Shown here one piece after another: positions 55,628-64,000 of a stretch of 64,000 bases of DNA. The position numbers were made by a program, and so were the translations under genes. Below the pieces are notes generated by a model, which saw only the letters and a list, made by a program, of their open reading frames with translations, was not told where the DNA came from and searched no databases. The DNA is from Arthrobacter sp. ZGTC412 (GTDB lineage: Bacteria > Actinomycetota > Actinomycetes > Actinomycetales > Micrococcaceae). Each line of letters begins with the position of its first letter. The first letter of the stretch is position 1. The DNA lies in the NCBI RefSeq assembly GCF_002929215.1, contig NZ_PJII01000001.1:248001-312000 (forward strand). The letters are read 5' to 3'.

Positions 55628-58622
55628 GCGAGGGCGAAGGCGTGGCCTCGGGCGTCGCTGTGGACGCCGGCGCCGGAGTTGCCTCGGGAGCGGCAGCCGG
55701 GATCTTGCCCTCCGCCTCCACTGCCTTCTTGAGGGCAGCCGCAAGGCGCTTCTGCGCCTCGCCGTAGGCTGCGAAGTCACCGGCGGCAAGCGCAGCCTGG
55801 CCGGCCTGGATAGCGGCGTTAGCCTCGTCCAGTGCCGTCTTCAGATCTGCCTTGGCATTCGCTCCCCCTGGGCTGGCCGGGGCGGCGGGATCCGCCGGAG
55901 TCTGGCCATTGTTGTCCGAGTCGCCCGCAGCGGCTCCGGAGTCTCCGCCGAAGAGCTGCTTCAGCGCTTCATCCAAGGTGGGCGCAAAGCCCACCTTGTC
56001 GCCAAAGGCCACCAGGACGCGCTGCAGCGTGGGGTAGGACGTCTCACCGGTGGACTTGAGGTAGACAGGCTGCACGTACAGGATGCCGCCGCCCACGGGA
56101 AGCGTGAGCAGGTTGCCGTTCAGCACGTCAGATGCGCCCTGGCGGAGCAGGTTAAGGGCCTGCGAAACGGTGGGATCGGAGTTGAACTTGTTCTGCGCCT
56201 GGCCGGGACCGGGGACCTGGATTTCCGGCGGGATCTGCAGCAGCCGCAGCTTGCCGTAGCTCTCGGCCTTCACACCCGCCTGGTTGCCGGCGTCGGAGTC
56301 CGCAGCGAGGAAGCCGTAGAGGACGTTGCGTGCGTTTCCGTTGACAATTTGGGGAATGAACGAGGAAGTGAGCTGGAAAGCCGGCTTCTCCTGGTCCGGC
56401 ATCTGCAGCGACATGTAGAACGGCGGCTGCTTGACGTCGGTGTTCGAATCGACTGTGGGATCTGCCGGAACGCTCCACGCATCGTTGGTCTTGTAGAAGC
56501 TGGAAGGATCCGTCACGTGGTACTCCCCCAGCAGCTGGCGCTGGACCTTGAACAGATCCTCCGGGTACCGGACGTGGCTCATAACGTCGCCCGACATCTC
56601 CGAGAACGGCTTCAACGAGGTGGGGAACACCTTCTGCCAGGCCTTCAGCAGTGGGTCCTGGTCGTCCCAGGCGTACAGGGTGACCGAACCGTCGTAGGCG
56701 TCAACCGTAGCCTTCACTGAGTTGCGGATGTAATTGACCGTGCTGTTGGGCAGCGCGACCGCCCGGCCGGATGTAGTCTGCGAGTCCGCAGTCGCGTCCG
56801 AAAGCTGCTCCTGCTGCGAGTAGGGGTAGTACTGGCTGGTGGTGTAGCCGTCCACGATCCACTTGACGCGGCCGTCCACCACTGCCGGGTAGGCGTTGCC
56901 GTCAACCGTCAGGTAGGGGGCAACCTTCTCCACGCGGTCCCGGGGATTGCGTTCGTACAGAATCTGCGACTCCGGGTTGACACCGTCCGACAGCAGCAAA
57001 TCCGAGGACTGGAACTTGATGGAGTACAGCACCCTGTTGAAGAAAGTACCAACGTTGGGCCCGCCGTTGCCTTCGAAGGTGTACTGGGTCTCACCCTCCC
57101 CTTCGCGGCCGGAAGGCCTGTCCTGCTCGCGTGCAGGGGCACCTTCCGGCGCACCCACAATCGAGTAGTCCGGCGAGGATTCGCCGAAGTAGATCCGGGG
57201 CTCGTAGCTTGAGTCATCGCCCAGCACGCCCGTTGAGGGAATGCCCGACTGCAGGAACTCGGGTTTGCCGTCCACAGTGAACTTATTTCCCTTTGCTGCC
57301 ACCACACCGTAGCCGTGCGTGTACACAACGTGCTGGTTGAGCCAGCCCTGCTGGTTTGTTTCCACGTTGGCGGGGTTCAGCTCGCGGACGGCGATCACCG
57401 TGTCCTGAATCTTGCCGTCCACCTCGTAGCGGTCCACGTTGAGGGCTTCGGGGAACTGGTAGTAGGGCCGATACTGCTCCAGCTGCGAGAACGCGTCGGA
57501 GATCAGGTTCGGGTCCAGCAGCCGGATGTTCGCCGTCGTCTGAGCGTCCGGTGCCAGCGCGCCCGTGGTGGCTGTGTTGGTGGCGTCGTACCGGTCTACT
57601 TGGATTTTGTCCAAACCGTAAGCCGCACGCGTATTGTCAATGTTGCGCTGGATGAATTCCCTTTCCAGCGTTTCCTCCGAGGGCCGTACCTGGAACTGCT
57701 GGATAACCCAGGGGTAGACGCCGCCCGCCAGGATAGACGTGATGACCAGCATCGCTGTGCCGATCACGGGCAGGCGCCAGCGACCAATAACCGCCGCCAC
57801 GATGAACAGGATGGCAACCAGCGCTGCAGCCACGGCCAGGATGGACTTGGTGGGGATGACCGCATTGACATCCGTGTAGAGGGCACCGGCCCAGCGCCCG
57901 TTGTTGCTCTGCACTGCCGAAAAACGGTCCAGCCAGAAATTGATGCCCAGAAGCACCAGGAAGGCGGCACCGGTGACGGCGATGTGGATCTGCGCGGCGC
58001 GGCTCGTGAAGACACCCCGCTCCATCAGCCGGATACTGCCGTAGAGGTAGTGCGTGAGGATGCCTGCGATGCCGGCGATCACCACCACGCTGATCAGGAA
58101 ACCGGTGACGAAGCCCAGGAACGGCAGCGTCATGAGGTAAAAGCTGATGTCCAGCCCGAATTGCGGGTCCTCCTTGCCAAACTGTTCCTGGTTGAAGAAC
58201 AGGAGGACCTTCTGCCATTGGCTGGCCGCTGCGCTTCCGGCGAAGAGGCCGAACAGGACGGGCAGGCCCACCATAACAACCCGGCGGACAGGTTCGAGCT
58301 GCGCCTGGTAGCGGTTCAGGTTGTCGCGGATTTCCGAGTCCGGGGCGTAGACCGGCCGGGACTGGTAGGCAATCCGGATGGCGAAGAAGACGGCCAAGAA
58401 CATGATGGCGAAACCGGCGGCGAAGATCGCGATCCGGGCCAGGTTCTCAGTAATGAACACTTCGATGAAGCCAAGCTGCCGGTACCAGAGGACATCGGTC
58501 CAGACGTTGGCAAAGAAGATGAAGCCCACAACCACCAGGGCAACAACGATCAGGGTGGGCGTCAGCGGCCCCCGTCTTGAGGGGGGTTTACCTGTGGACA
58601 TGGTGCTGGCGGGACGGGACAA
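55617..58622 (-). CDS. UPF0182 family membrane protein
   Basis: 1001 residues from a TTG with GAGG eight bases upstream; an ATG 21 bases further in is the alternative. About seven membrane segments occupy residues 20-330 (for example [15 protein letters not shown] near 34 and [15 protein letters not shown] near 185). A large extracytoplasmic region follows. The last 110 residues are an Ala/Pro/Asp-rich tail with a helical [20 protein letters not shown] stretch. The family is universal in actinobacteria (Rv3193c) and its function is unknown. It lies downstream of the PDZ-Lon-like gene, 128 bases apart. Confidence 0.93.
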   Translation of the reverse strand: MSRPASTMSTGKPPSRRGPLTPTLIVVALVVVGFIFFANVWTDVLWYRQLGFIEVFITENLARIAIFAAGFAIMFLAVFFAIRIAYQSRPVYAPDSEIRDNLNRYQAQLEPVRRVVMVGLPVLFGLFAGSAAASQWQKVLLFFNQEQFGKEDPQFGLDISFYLMTLPFLGFVTGFLISVVVIAGIAGILTHYLYGSIRLMERGVFTSRAAQIHIAVTGAAFLVLLGINFWLDRFSAVQSNNGRWAGALYTDVNAVIPTKSILAVAAALVAILFIVAAVIGRWRLPVIGTAMLVITSILAGGVYPWVIQQFQVRPSEETLEREFIQRNIDNTRAAYGLDKIQVDRYDATNTATTGALAPDAQTTANIRLLDPNLISDAFSQLEQYRPYYQFPEALNVDRYEVDGKIQDTVIAVRELNPANVETNQQGWLNQHVVYTHGYGVVAAKGNKFTVDGKPEFLQSGIPSTGVLGDDSSYEPRIYFGESSPDYSIVGAPEGAPAREQDRPSGREGEGETQYTFEGNGGPNVGTFFNRVLYSIKFQSSDLLLSDGVNPESQILYERNPRDRVEKVAPYLTVDGNAYPAVVDGRVKWIVDGYTTSQYYPYSQQEQLSDATADSQTTSGRAVALPNSTVNYIRNSVKATVDAYDGSVTLYAWDDQDPLLKAWQKVFPTSLKPFSEMSGDVMSHVRYPEDLFKVQRQLLGEYHVTDPSSFYKTNDAWSVPADPTVDSNTDVKQPPFYMSLQMPDQEKPAFQLTSSFIPQIVNGNARNVLYGFLAADSDAGNQAGVKAESYGKLRLLQIPPEIQVPGPGQAQNKFNSDPTVSQALNLLRQGASDVLNGNLLTLPVGGGILYVQPVYLKSTGETSYPTLQRVLVAFGDKVGFAPTLDEALKQLFGGDSGAAAGDSDNNGQTPADPAAPASPGGANAKADLKTALDEANAAIQAGQAALAAGDFAAYGEAQKRLAAALKKAVEAEGKIPAAAPEATPAPASTATPEATPSPSPGS

Positions 58623-58750
58623 ACTCGGTACCTCATAGCTGGTCGTCAGATTATTCGAAGCGTGCGTGCGAGCGACGTACTAACCGTCAAACGCTGGTTT
58701 CGTCCGTCTTAATTGCCACGAGTGGCGGTAAAGCTTAGTTCCTGCCCAGT

Positions 58751-59965
58751 CTAGTTGGTTGTACACGCCGGAAGGCCGGATGTGTCCCCTCCGGAACCGG
58801 CAAGCTCGACGGCGCGCCGGGCCTCCGCGAGGTTCTCCACCTTGACCACTTGCAGGCCGTCCGGAATATGGCCCACCACTTCCCCGCAGTTGGCTGCAGG
58901 AGCGAGGAACAGGGTGGCTCCCCCGGACCTTGCGCCCTGCATCTTCTGCCCGATGCCGCCGATGGGCCCAACCACGCCGTCAGGGGTAATGGTCCCGGTA
59001 CCGGCGACGTGTTTTCCTCCTGTGAGGTCCCCGGGCGTGACGGTGTCGATGATGCCGAGGGAGAACATCAGTCCCGCGCTGGGCCCGCCCACTTTTTCGA
59101 GCGAGATCTGCACGTCGAAGGGGAAAGTAAACAGGTATTTGAGCATCACACCCAGGATGAAACGCCCCGCACCGTTGTCCTTCGGGGTGATCTCCTGCGT
59201 GACCTGGCGGCCATCGCGTTCCACCACCACTGTGGCGGACGCACCCTTTCCTGCCGCAAGTTCCTCCTGGATAACAGCGAGGGAAGTGATGTCTTTGCCG
59301 TTGATGGTCTTGAGAATGTCCCCCGGCTCAATTTTCCCGGCGGCGGCAGAACCCTCGGAAAGGTTTGCAGCCTGAAGCTGCTGCCCGAAGGGAATGTCCA
59401 GCTCGTTGAGGGCCGAGGCCACAGCGTTCTCCTGCGACGTTGTCATGGCCACCGAGCTCTGTTCCTCGGCCTCTTCTTTGGTGGTGCCGGTGGGGTAGAT
59501 CAGTTCCTGCGGGTACACAGCCTTTGAGGGGTCGAGCCAGGCCGAGAAAACGCCCATAATGCTCACCGGGCTGCTGGGGCCGCCGCTGACGTACACCGTT
59601 GTCAGGTCAAGGTTGCCGGCTGCCGGATAGGTTTCCCGGCCGCTGACCCTGATGACCGGGCTACCCTGGCTCTGGCCCAGCGTGTTGTATGTAGGGCCGG
59701 GTGTTTCGACGACGTACGGAACCGGCAAAGTGCCCACAGCGATTCCGAGCACCAAGGCAGTTACTCCGGCCACCATCATGGCCGACACTTTCCTGTCCCG
59801 GGGGGCCGGGCCACCGGGAAACGGTGCAGTTTCAGCCGCTGGCCAGGCTTCCAGTGCACCTGCTGGCGCGCCGGTTTCAGGATTGCCTGATTCCCCGTGC
59901 CGGGTACCGGAAGGGAGCTCGGCAGCGTGGTCCTCGGAGGGGTGGCCGCCACGGGTTGTAGTCAC
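58751..59965 (-). CDS. PDZ-domain Lon-like (S16) membrane protease
   Basis: 404 residues. The N-terminal 58 residues are hydrophilic; one membrane segment lies at about 62-82. The extracytoplasmic part has a PDZ domain (about 195-262) with KIEPGDILKTINGKDI, then an S16 Lon-like protease domain. The catalytic dyad is S296 in GGPSAGLMFSLG and K341 in GIGQKMQGA. Homologue of Rv3194c. The GTG start has a TAGTGT box seven bases upstream and no ribosome site. Divergent from the DUF2342 zincin gene. Confidence 0.93.
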   Translation of the reverse strand: MTTTRGGHPSEDHAAELPSGTRHGESGNPETGAPAGALEAWPAAETAPFPGGPAPRDRKVSAMMVAGVTALVLGIAVGTLPVPYVVETPGPTYNTLGQSQGSPVIRVSGRETYPAAGNLDLTTVYVSGGPSSPVSIMGVFSAWLDPSKAVYPQELIYPTGTTKEEAEEQSSVAMTTSQENAVASALNELDIPFGQQLQAANLSEGSAAAGKIEPGDILKTINGKDITSLAVIQEELAAGKGASATVVVERDGRQVTQEITPKDNGAGRFILGVMLKYLFTFPFDVQISLEKVGGPSAGLMFSLGIIDTVTPGDLTGGKHVAGTGTITPDGVVGPIGGIGQKMQGARSGGATLFLAPAANCGEVVGHIPDGLQVVKVENLAEARRAVELAGSGGDTSGLPACTTN

Positions 59966-59972
59966 TGAACCA

Positions 59973-59978
59973 ACACTA
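59973..59978 (-). promoter_or_regulatory. Putative -10 box (TAGTGT) of a leaderless promoter
   Basis: TAGTGT on the minus strand ends seven bases before the GTG of the PDZ-Lon-like gene, the position expected if the transcript begins at the start codon. Confidence 0.4.
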
Positions 59979-60100
59979 CCGGTGCCCCGCGGGCGGAGTT
60001 CTTTGCCTACAGCGAACGGTAACGCGGTGCGGCAGACAGCCGACCACCACCGGGGTACCGTGAAGGTTGATCAACAGTCACACCGACGATCGGCGGGATC

Positions 60101-61576
60101 ATGACCTCCAACCCACTCAATCCGTCCAACGGCGACGACACCCCCAAGGACCCGTTGACAGAGATGCTGCAAAACCTGATGGGCGGCAAGGGGATGGAAA
60201 ACTTCGACCCCGCCGAACTGGCCAAGGCTGCAGGCCTTCCCAACGACCCCAACCTGCTGGCCCAGATGTTCTCCCAGGTCCAGGCCATGATGAGCGCACC
60301 GTCCGAGGGACCCGTGAACTGGCAGCTGGCCCACGAGAACGCCCGGCGGGTCGCAGCCGGCAGTGCGGACCCCTCCGTCACCTCGCAGCAGTCCCGCGAA
60401 GTGGACGAAGCCCTGCGCCTCGCCGAACTGTGGCTCGACCCCGTCACCGATCTTCCCGCAACAGGCCTGATCGGCCGGGCGTGGTCCCGTGCGGAGTGGG
60501 TCGAAGCCACCCTGGGCACCTGGAAGAGGCTGACCGAGCCGGTGGCAAACAGCATCGCCAATGCGCTCTCATCCGCCATGACGGAGCAGATGCCCGAAGA
60601 GATGAAGTCCATGATGGGCGGAGCCTCGTCAATGCTCCAGAACATGGGCGGTGCCATCTTCGGCATGCAGCTCGGGCAGGCCATCGGTGCCCTCTCCACG
60701 GATGTGGTGAGCTCCACCGACATCGGCGTGCCCCTCGCGGACCTTGAGATGGCCCTGCTCCCCATCAACGTAGCCGCCTTTGGCGAGGGGCTTTCCCTGC
60801 CCGAGAACGATATCCGGCTCTTCCTCGCTGTACGGGAAGCTGCGCACGCCCGGCTCTTTGTCCAGGTTCCCTGGCTGCGGGGCCACCTGCTGGGCGCCAT
60901 TGAGGCTTACGCGCGGGGCATCCATATCGATACTTCCCGCATCGAGGAACTGGCGCGGGATCTCGATCCCAGCAATCCCGAGGGCATCCAGGAAGCCCTT
61001 TCGCAGGGCGTGTTCATGCCCCAGCGGACCCCGGCCCAGGATCAGGCCCTGGAGAAACTGGAAACAGCACTTGCACTGGTGGAGGGCTGGGTGGACGAAC
61101 TCACTGCAGCCGCCACCGAGAAGGTGCTGCCGTCTGCCGGCGCCCTTCGGGAGACTGTCCGCCGCCGCCGTGCCACCGGCGGCCCGGCCGAGCATGCGTT
61201 CGCTTCGCTGGTCGGTTTGGAATTGCGCCCCCGCCGGCTGCGGGATGCAGCCACTCTGTGGGCAACGCTTAAGGAAGAACGCGGCATTGAAGGCCGAGAC
61301 GCGATCTGGCACCACCCGGACCTGCTGCCCACAGCCGAGGACCTTGACGATCCCCGCGGATTCAGCGGACGCCGGAAACTGGCGGAAGCCAGCGACACTG
61401 AGGTGGACGACGCCCTGCAGAAGTTGCTGAGCGGCGGGTTTGACGCCGCCCCGGCCAACGGAACGGAAGAAACCGACGGCGGACAGGACGGCAAGGCAAC
61501 TGACGGCCCCGATGCAGGTGGGCCGGACGCTGAGGCCCCGGACACTGACGGACAGGATGGCGGGCCCAAGAGCTAG
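60101..61576 (+). CDS. DUF2342 zincin-like protein (Rv3195 family)
   Basis: 491 residues. The N-terminus is disordered (about 1-20), then a helical region with MLQNLMGGKGMENFDPAELAK. The core is alpha-helical; the metal-site region is REAAHARLFVQVPWL near 245-259, a variant in which the usual HExxH is not complete. GGASSMLQNMGGAIFGMQLGQAI is a family segment near 175-197. The last 60 residues are Asp/Gly-rich. Members are annotated as zinc-dependent metalloproteases, sometimes wrongly as F420-related. GGCGGG lies just before the ATG. Divergent from the PDZ-Lon-like gene, as Rv3195 is from Rv3194c. Confidence 0.85.
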   Translation: MTSNPLNPSNGDDTPKDPLTEMLQNLMGGKGMENFDPAELAKAAGLPNDPNLLAQMFSQVQAMMSAPSEGPVNWQLAHENARRVAAGSADPSVTSQQSREVDEALRLAELWLDPVTDLPATGLIGRAWSRAEWVEATLGTWKRLTEPVANSIANALSSAMTEQMPEEMKSMMGGASSMLQNMGGAIFGMQLGQAIGALSTDVVSSTDIGVPLADLEMALLPINVAAFGEGLSLPENDIRLFLAVREAAHARLFVQVPWLRGHLLGAIEAYARGIHIDTSRIEELARDLDPSNPEGIQEALSQGVFMPQRTPAQDQALEKLETALALVEGWVDELTAAATEKVLPSAGALRETVRRRRATGGPAEHAFASLVGLELRPRRLRDAATLWATLKEERGIEGRDAIWHHPDLLPTAEDLDDPRGFSGRRKLAEASDTEVDDALQKLLSGGFDAAPANGTEETDGGQDGKATDGPDAGGPDAEAPDTDGQDGGPKS

Positions 61577-61582
61577 GCGAGC

Positions 61583-62194
61583 CTAGTCGGCGTCGTCCGC
61601 CCAGTGCTCCTGCCCTGGCTGGACGGCGCGGGTCCCGTCACCCGCTTCACTGCCCGGAAGGCCACGGGCCATGGCAAAGGACACGCCCTCCAGGAATGCC
61701 TTCGCCCGCGCAGTCTCCGGGTAGGCCTCCAGCAGCTTCCAGAATGCGGCGTTGTGCCCTGCCACCAGGAGGTGTGCGAGCTCATGGAGCAGCACATAGT
61801 CGATGACCCACTGGGGCATCCGGCGCAGTTTGTCCGAGAGACGGATGGTGCCGTCCGCCGGGGTGGCCGAACCCCACCTTGAGTTCTGGTTGCTGACCCA
61901 GCGTACCGACGCCGGTGTGGCCTTTCCGCCGAGGTACCTTTCGGAGAGCCGGCCCGCGTGGGCCGCGAGGGTGGCGTCCGAGGTTGGGCGCTTCCGGCCG
62001 GAAGCTGAGCGCCGTTCGCCCTGGCGGTGCAGCTTGGCCAGCATCCGCTGGACCCATTCTTTTTCCTGTGCTGCCGTGAACCGCGCCGGGATGGCCACCA
62101 CAGCGGTGCCGTTTTCCCAGAAGGCCGCCACGGTCCGGGTCCGGCGGGCGGACCGCCGGACCTCAACGGGGGCGCCGCCCTCGGTGGTGATCAC
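61583..62194 (-). CDS. YgjP-like M48-type metallopeptidase
   Basis: 203 residues from the GTG at 62194, which overlaps the uvrD2 stop (GTGA). The zinc motif is HELAH (H137, E138, H141) with a third histidine H147 in VAGHNAAFW. The segment SNQNSRWGSATPADGTIRLS before it is typical of the YgjP/DUF45 family. Family members are small zinc peptidases of unknown substrate; related WLM/SprT proteins cut DNA-bound proteins. It converges on the DUF2342 gene with six bases between the stops. Confidence 0.9.
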   Translation of the reverse strand: MITTEGGAPVEVRRSARRTRTVAAFWENGTAVVAIPARFTAAQEKEWVQRMLAKLHRQGERRSASGRKRPTSDATLAAHAGRLSERYLGGKATPASVRWVSNQNSRWGSATPADGTIRLSDKLRRMPQWVIDYVLLHELAHLLVAGHNAAFWKLLEAYPETARAKAFLEGVSFAMARGLPGSEAGDGTRAVQPGQEHWADDAD

Positions 62195-64000
62195 AGGGAG
62201 GTGCTTTCCACCAGTACCCGCAGGACGTCTTCCCCGTAGCGTTCCAGCTTGGACGGTCCGACTCCTGCCAGCGCCGCAAGTTCTTCCAAGGATCCCGGCA
62301 GTGCTTCGGCAATGGCTGTGAGCGTTGCGTCGGTGAACACCACAAAGGCGGGGACATCGGCAGCGAGCGCTACTTCGCGCCGCCAGGTCCTCAGGGCGTC
62401 GAAGGTCTGTTCCTCGTAGCTCGGCGGGCAGGCGTTGCACCGCCCTACCTTGCGCTCCGCACCGGTGGCAAGCATGCTGCCGCAGACCCTGCACATAGCC
62501 GGGGAGGCAGCCTTGCGGCGGGGAGCCGGACCCTTGCCCCTGATGTTTGAGCCGGCGACGGAATCCGGGCGCAGGCCGTCCAGGAACCTGGAGGGTTTTC
62601 GGTTGGCACGGCCACCCGGCGTCCTGGCGGTGGACCAGGACAGTGAGAGGTGTTCCCGTGCGCGGGTGATTCCAACGTAGAGGAGCCGCCGTTCCTCGTC
62701 CACAGATTCAGGCGAGTCGGCGAAGGAGATGGGCATGAGCCCTTCGCTGAGCCCCACCAGGAACACGGCGTCCCATTCCAGGCCCTTGGCCGCGTGCAGG
62801 GAGGCAAGGGTTACGCCCTGCACGGTGGGTGCGTGTTGGGCCAGCGAACGTTCCTGGAGTTCGTTGACAAACTCAGCGAGGCCAAACTCCGGGCCCCGGG
62901 TCTTGACGAGTTCGTCGGCGAGCGCGACCAGCGCCGCGAGGGATTCCCAGCGTTCACGCAGCGCGCCGCCGTTGTGGGGCGCCGCGTCCGTGTAGCCGAG
63001 GGAAGCCACGATATCCCGGACCAGCTGGCCCAACGGCTCCGGTGACTCCGCGGAGACTGCCCGGGTGGCTGCCCGCAGCTGGAGGATGGCGTCACGAACT
63101 TCCTTGCGGGCGAAGAACCGCTCGCCGCCGCGCAGTTGGTACCCGATGCCGGCGGCAGCAAGCGCCTGTTCGTAAGCCTCGGACTGACCGTTGGTACGGA
63201 AGAGCACTGCCACCTCGCTGGCCGGGGTGCCGGCGTCGAGCAGCGCTTTGATCTTTTGCGCAACCGTGGCTGCTTCAGCTTCGTCATCCGAGCACTCGGT
63301 GAACTGGGGGGCAGGCCCGGCGGGCCGCTGCGCCACGAGCTGGAGCGGTGCAGCCCAGGCAGCATCAGCAACAGCGCCGCCGCTGCGCCTGCCCGCGAGG
63401 AGATCGTTGGCGAGCTTGACCACCTGCGGCGTGGAGCGGTAATCCCTGATGAGCTTTACCACGTTGGCCTGCGGATAGCGGGCCTTGAATTCCAGGAGGT
63501 GCTTCGGGGAGGCGCCGGTGAACGAGTAGATGGTCTGGCTGGCATCCCCAACGACGCACAGCTCGTCCCTTCCTCCCAGCCACAGTTCCAGGAGCCTTTG
63601 CTGCAGCGGGGAAACGTCCTGGTACTCGTCCACGACAAAATGCCGGTACTGCTCGCGGACGGTGGCGGCGACCTTTTCGTCCTCCTGCAGGATGCCCACC
63701 GTGATCAGCAGGACGTCCTCAAAGTCGATGACGTTGCGGTCTGTTTTGACGTCTTCATAGGACTGGAAAACCCGTGCCACGGCAGTGAGGTCGAAGCCGC
63801 CCGGAGCGCCCCGGTCCTGCGCGTTTTCGAGGTAGTTGGCGGGGGTCAGCATGGATACTTTTGCCCACTCGATTTCCGAGGCAAGGTCGCGGATGGAGGC
63901 CCTGTCCGTGCTCAGCCGAAGCCGCCGGGCTGCCTCCGCGAGCATTTGGGCTTTGTGGTCCAGCAGTTTGGGCAGCGTCCCGCCAACGGCCTGCGGCCAG
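62191..64000 (-). CDS. uvrD2: UvrD-like helicase UvrD2, C-terminal part
   Basis: The gene runs off the right edge; the last 603 codons are present and the Walker A lies outside. Visible are the Walker B VVDEYQDVSPLQQ, GDASQTIYSFTGA, motif IV LIRDYRST, motif V TLASLHAAKGLEWDAVFLV and motif VI LLYVGITRAREHL. The C-terminus holds a tetracysteine element (CRVC, then CNAC) and an HRDC domain (about the last 80 residues, ending DVLRVLVESTSL), the layout of mycobacterial UvrD2. UvrD2 is a superfamily 1 DNA helicase in repair and recombination and is essential in M. tuberculosis. The stop overlaps the metallopeptidase start. Confidence 0.95.
   Translation of the reverse strand, partial: WPQAVGGTLPKLLDHKAQMLAEAARRLRLSTDRASIRDLASEIEWAKVSMLTPANYLENAQDRGAPGGFDLTAVARVFQSYEDVKTDRNVIDFEDVLLITVGILQEDEKVAATVREQYRHFVVDEYQDVSPLQQRLLELWLGGRDELCVVGDASQTIYSFTGASPKHLLEFKARYPQANVVKLIRDYRSTPQVVKLANDLLAGRRSGGAVADAAWAAPLQLVAQRPAGPAPQFTECSDDEAEAATVAQKIKALLDAGTPASEVAVLFRTNGQSEAYEQALAAAGIGYQLRGGERFFARKEVRDAILQLRAATRAVSAESPEPLGQLVRDIVASLGYTDAAPHNGGALRERWESLAALVALADELVKTRGPEFGLAEFVNELQERSLAQHAPTVQGVTLASLHAAKGLEWDAVFLVGLSEGLMPISFADSPESVDEERRLLYVGITRAREHLSLSWSTARTPGGRANRKPSRFLDGLRPDSVAGSNIRGKGPAPRRKAASPAMCRVCGSMLATGAERKVGRCNACPPSYEEQTFDALRTWRREVALAADVPAFVVFTDATLTAIAEALPGSLEELAALAGVGPSKLERYGEDVLRVLVESTSL

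Noticed and set aside
55161-55767. Short frames over the initiator tRNAs
   Set aside because: They translate tRNA and terminator sequence and share the same MSPASYRTAPPRVA string only because the tRNA is duplicated.
60066-60075. GTTGATCAAC palindrome before the DUF2342 gene
   Set aside because: A 10-base palindrome is not rare enough to call an operator without a second copy or conservation.

Overview
The window is a high-GC stretch of an actinobacterial chromosome. The most likely host is Arthrobacter or a close relative in the Micrococcaceae. Signs for this are whiB1 beside pdtaS, the order mtrA-mtrB-lpqB-comF-hpf-secA, a large NAD-glutamate dehydrogenase, sigK-rskA, an Rv3235-family gene and many GTG/TTG starts. 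No insertion sequence, prophage or CRISPR array is visible. Most blocks are syntenic with mycobacterial chromosomes, so this is core genome rather than an island.

Region by region. 1-2.4 kb: the C-terminal end of an FtsK/EssC-like ATPase, a small membrane protein and whiB1. 2.4-8.8 kb: the sensor kinase pdtaS and a 1617-residue NAD-glutamate dehydrogenase. 8.8-13.5 kb: a poorly understood set with a CpaE-like ATPase whose P-loop is altered, a CpaB-like SAF protein, a small helix-turn-helix protein, an unknown protein, a LysM membrane protein and an Rv3235-family protein. 13.5-23.9 kb: secA, an AlkX-type DNA glycosylase homologue, hpf, a ComF-like protein, then lpqB-mtrB-mtrA. 23.9-30.3 kb: an operon with overlapping genes (DUF7847, DUF4129, DUF4350, MoxR, DUF58) followed by DUF4166. 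30.4-37.5 kb: a MetE-like protein coupled to chorismate mutase, then a peptide-type ABC importer. 37.8-41.3 kb: mnmA, cysteine desulfurase, a decayed regulator and a lipoprotein. 41.5-47.3 kb: a J-domain protein, trmL, sigK-rskA, a PIG-L deacetylase and etfA-etfB. 47.6-55 kb: an HtrA protease divergent from TPM-pspA, a photolyase and a cytochrome b561-like protein. 55-64 kb: two identical initiator tRNA genes, UPF0182, a PDZ-Lon-like protease, a DUF2342 zincin, a YgjP-like metallopeptidase and the 3' part of uvrD2.

How the genes work together. Much of the window concerns the envelope and its stress responses: MtrAB-LpqB, SecA, HtrA, TPM-PspA, SigK-RskA, MoxR-DUF58 and the Rv3193c-3195-like group. 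A second theme is tRNA function: cysteine desulfurase feeding MnmA, TrmL, and the two initiator tRNAs. DNA repair is represented by UvrD2, photolyase and the AlkX-like protein.

The clearest regulatory signals are a SigK-type promoter in front of sigK and a recurring TAGNNT box 6-7 bases before the start codon of seven genes, which points to leaderless transcription. Start codons were chosen from Shine-Dalgarno spacing, stop/start overlaps or these boxes. All family assignments come from reading translated sequence without database searches.
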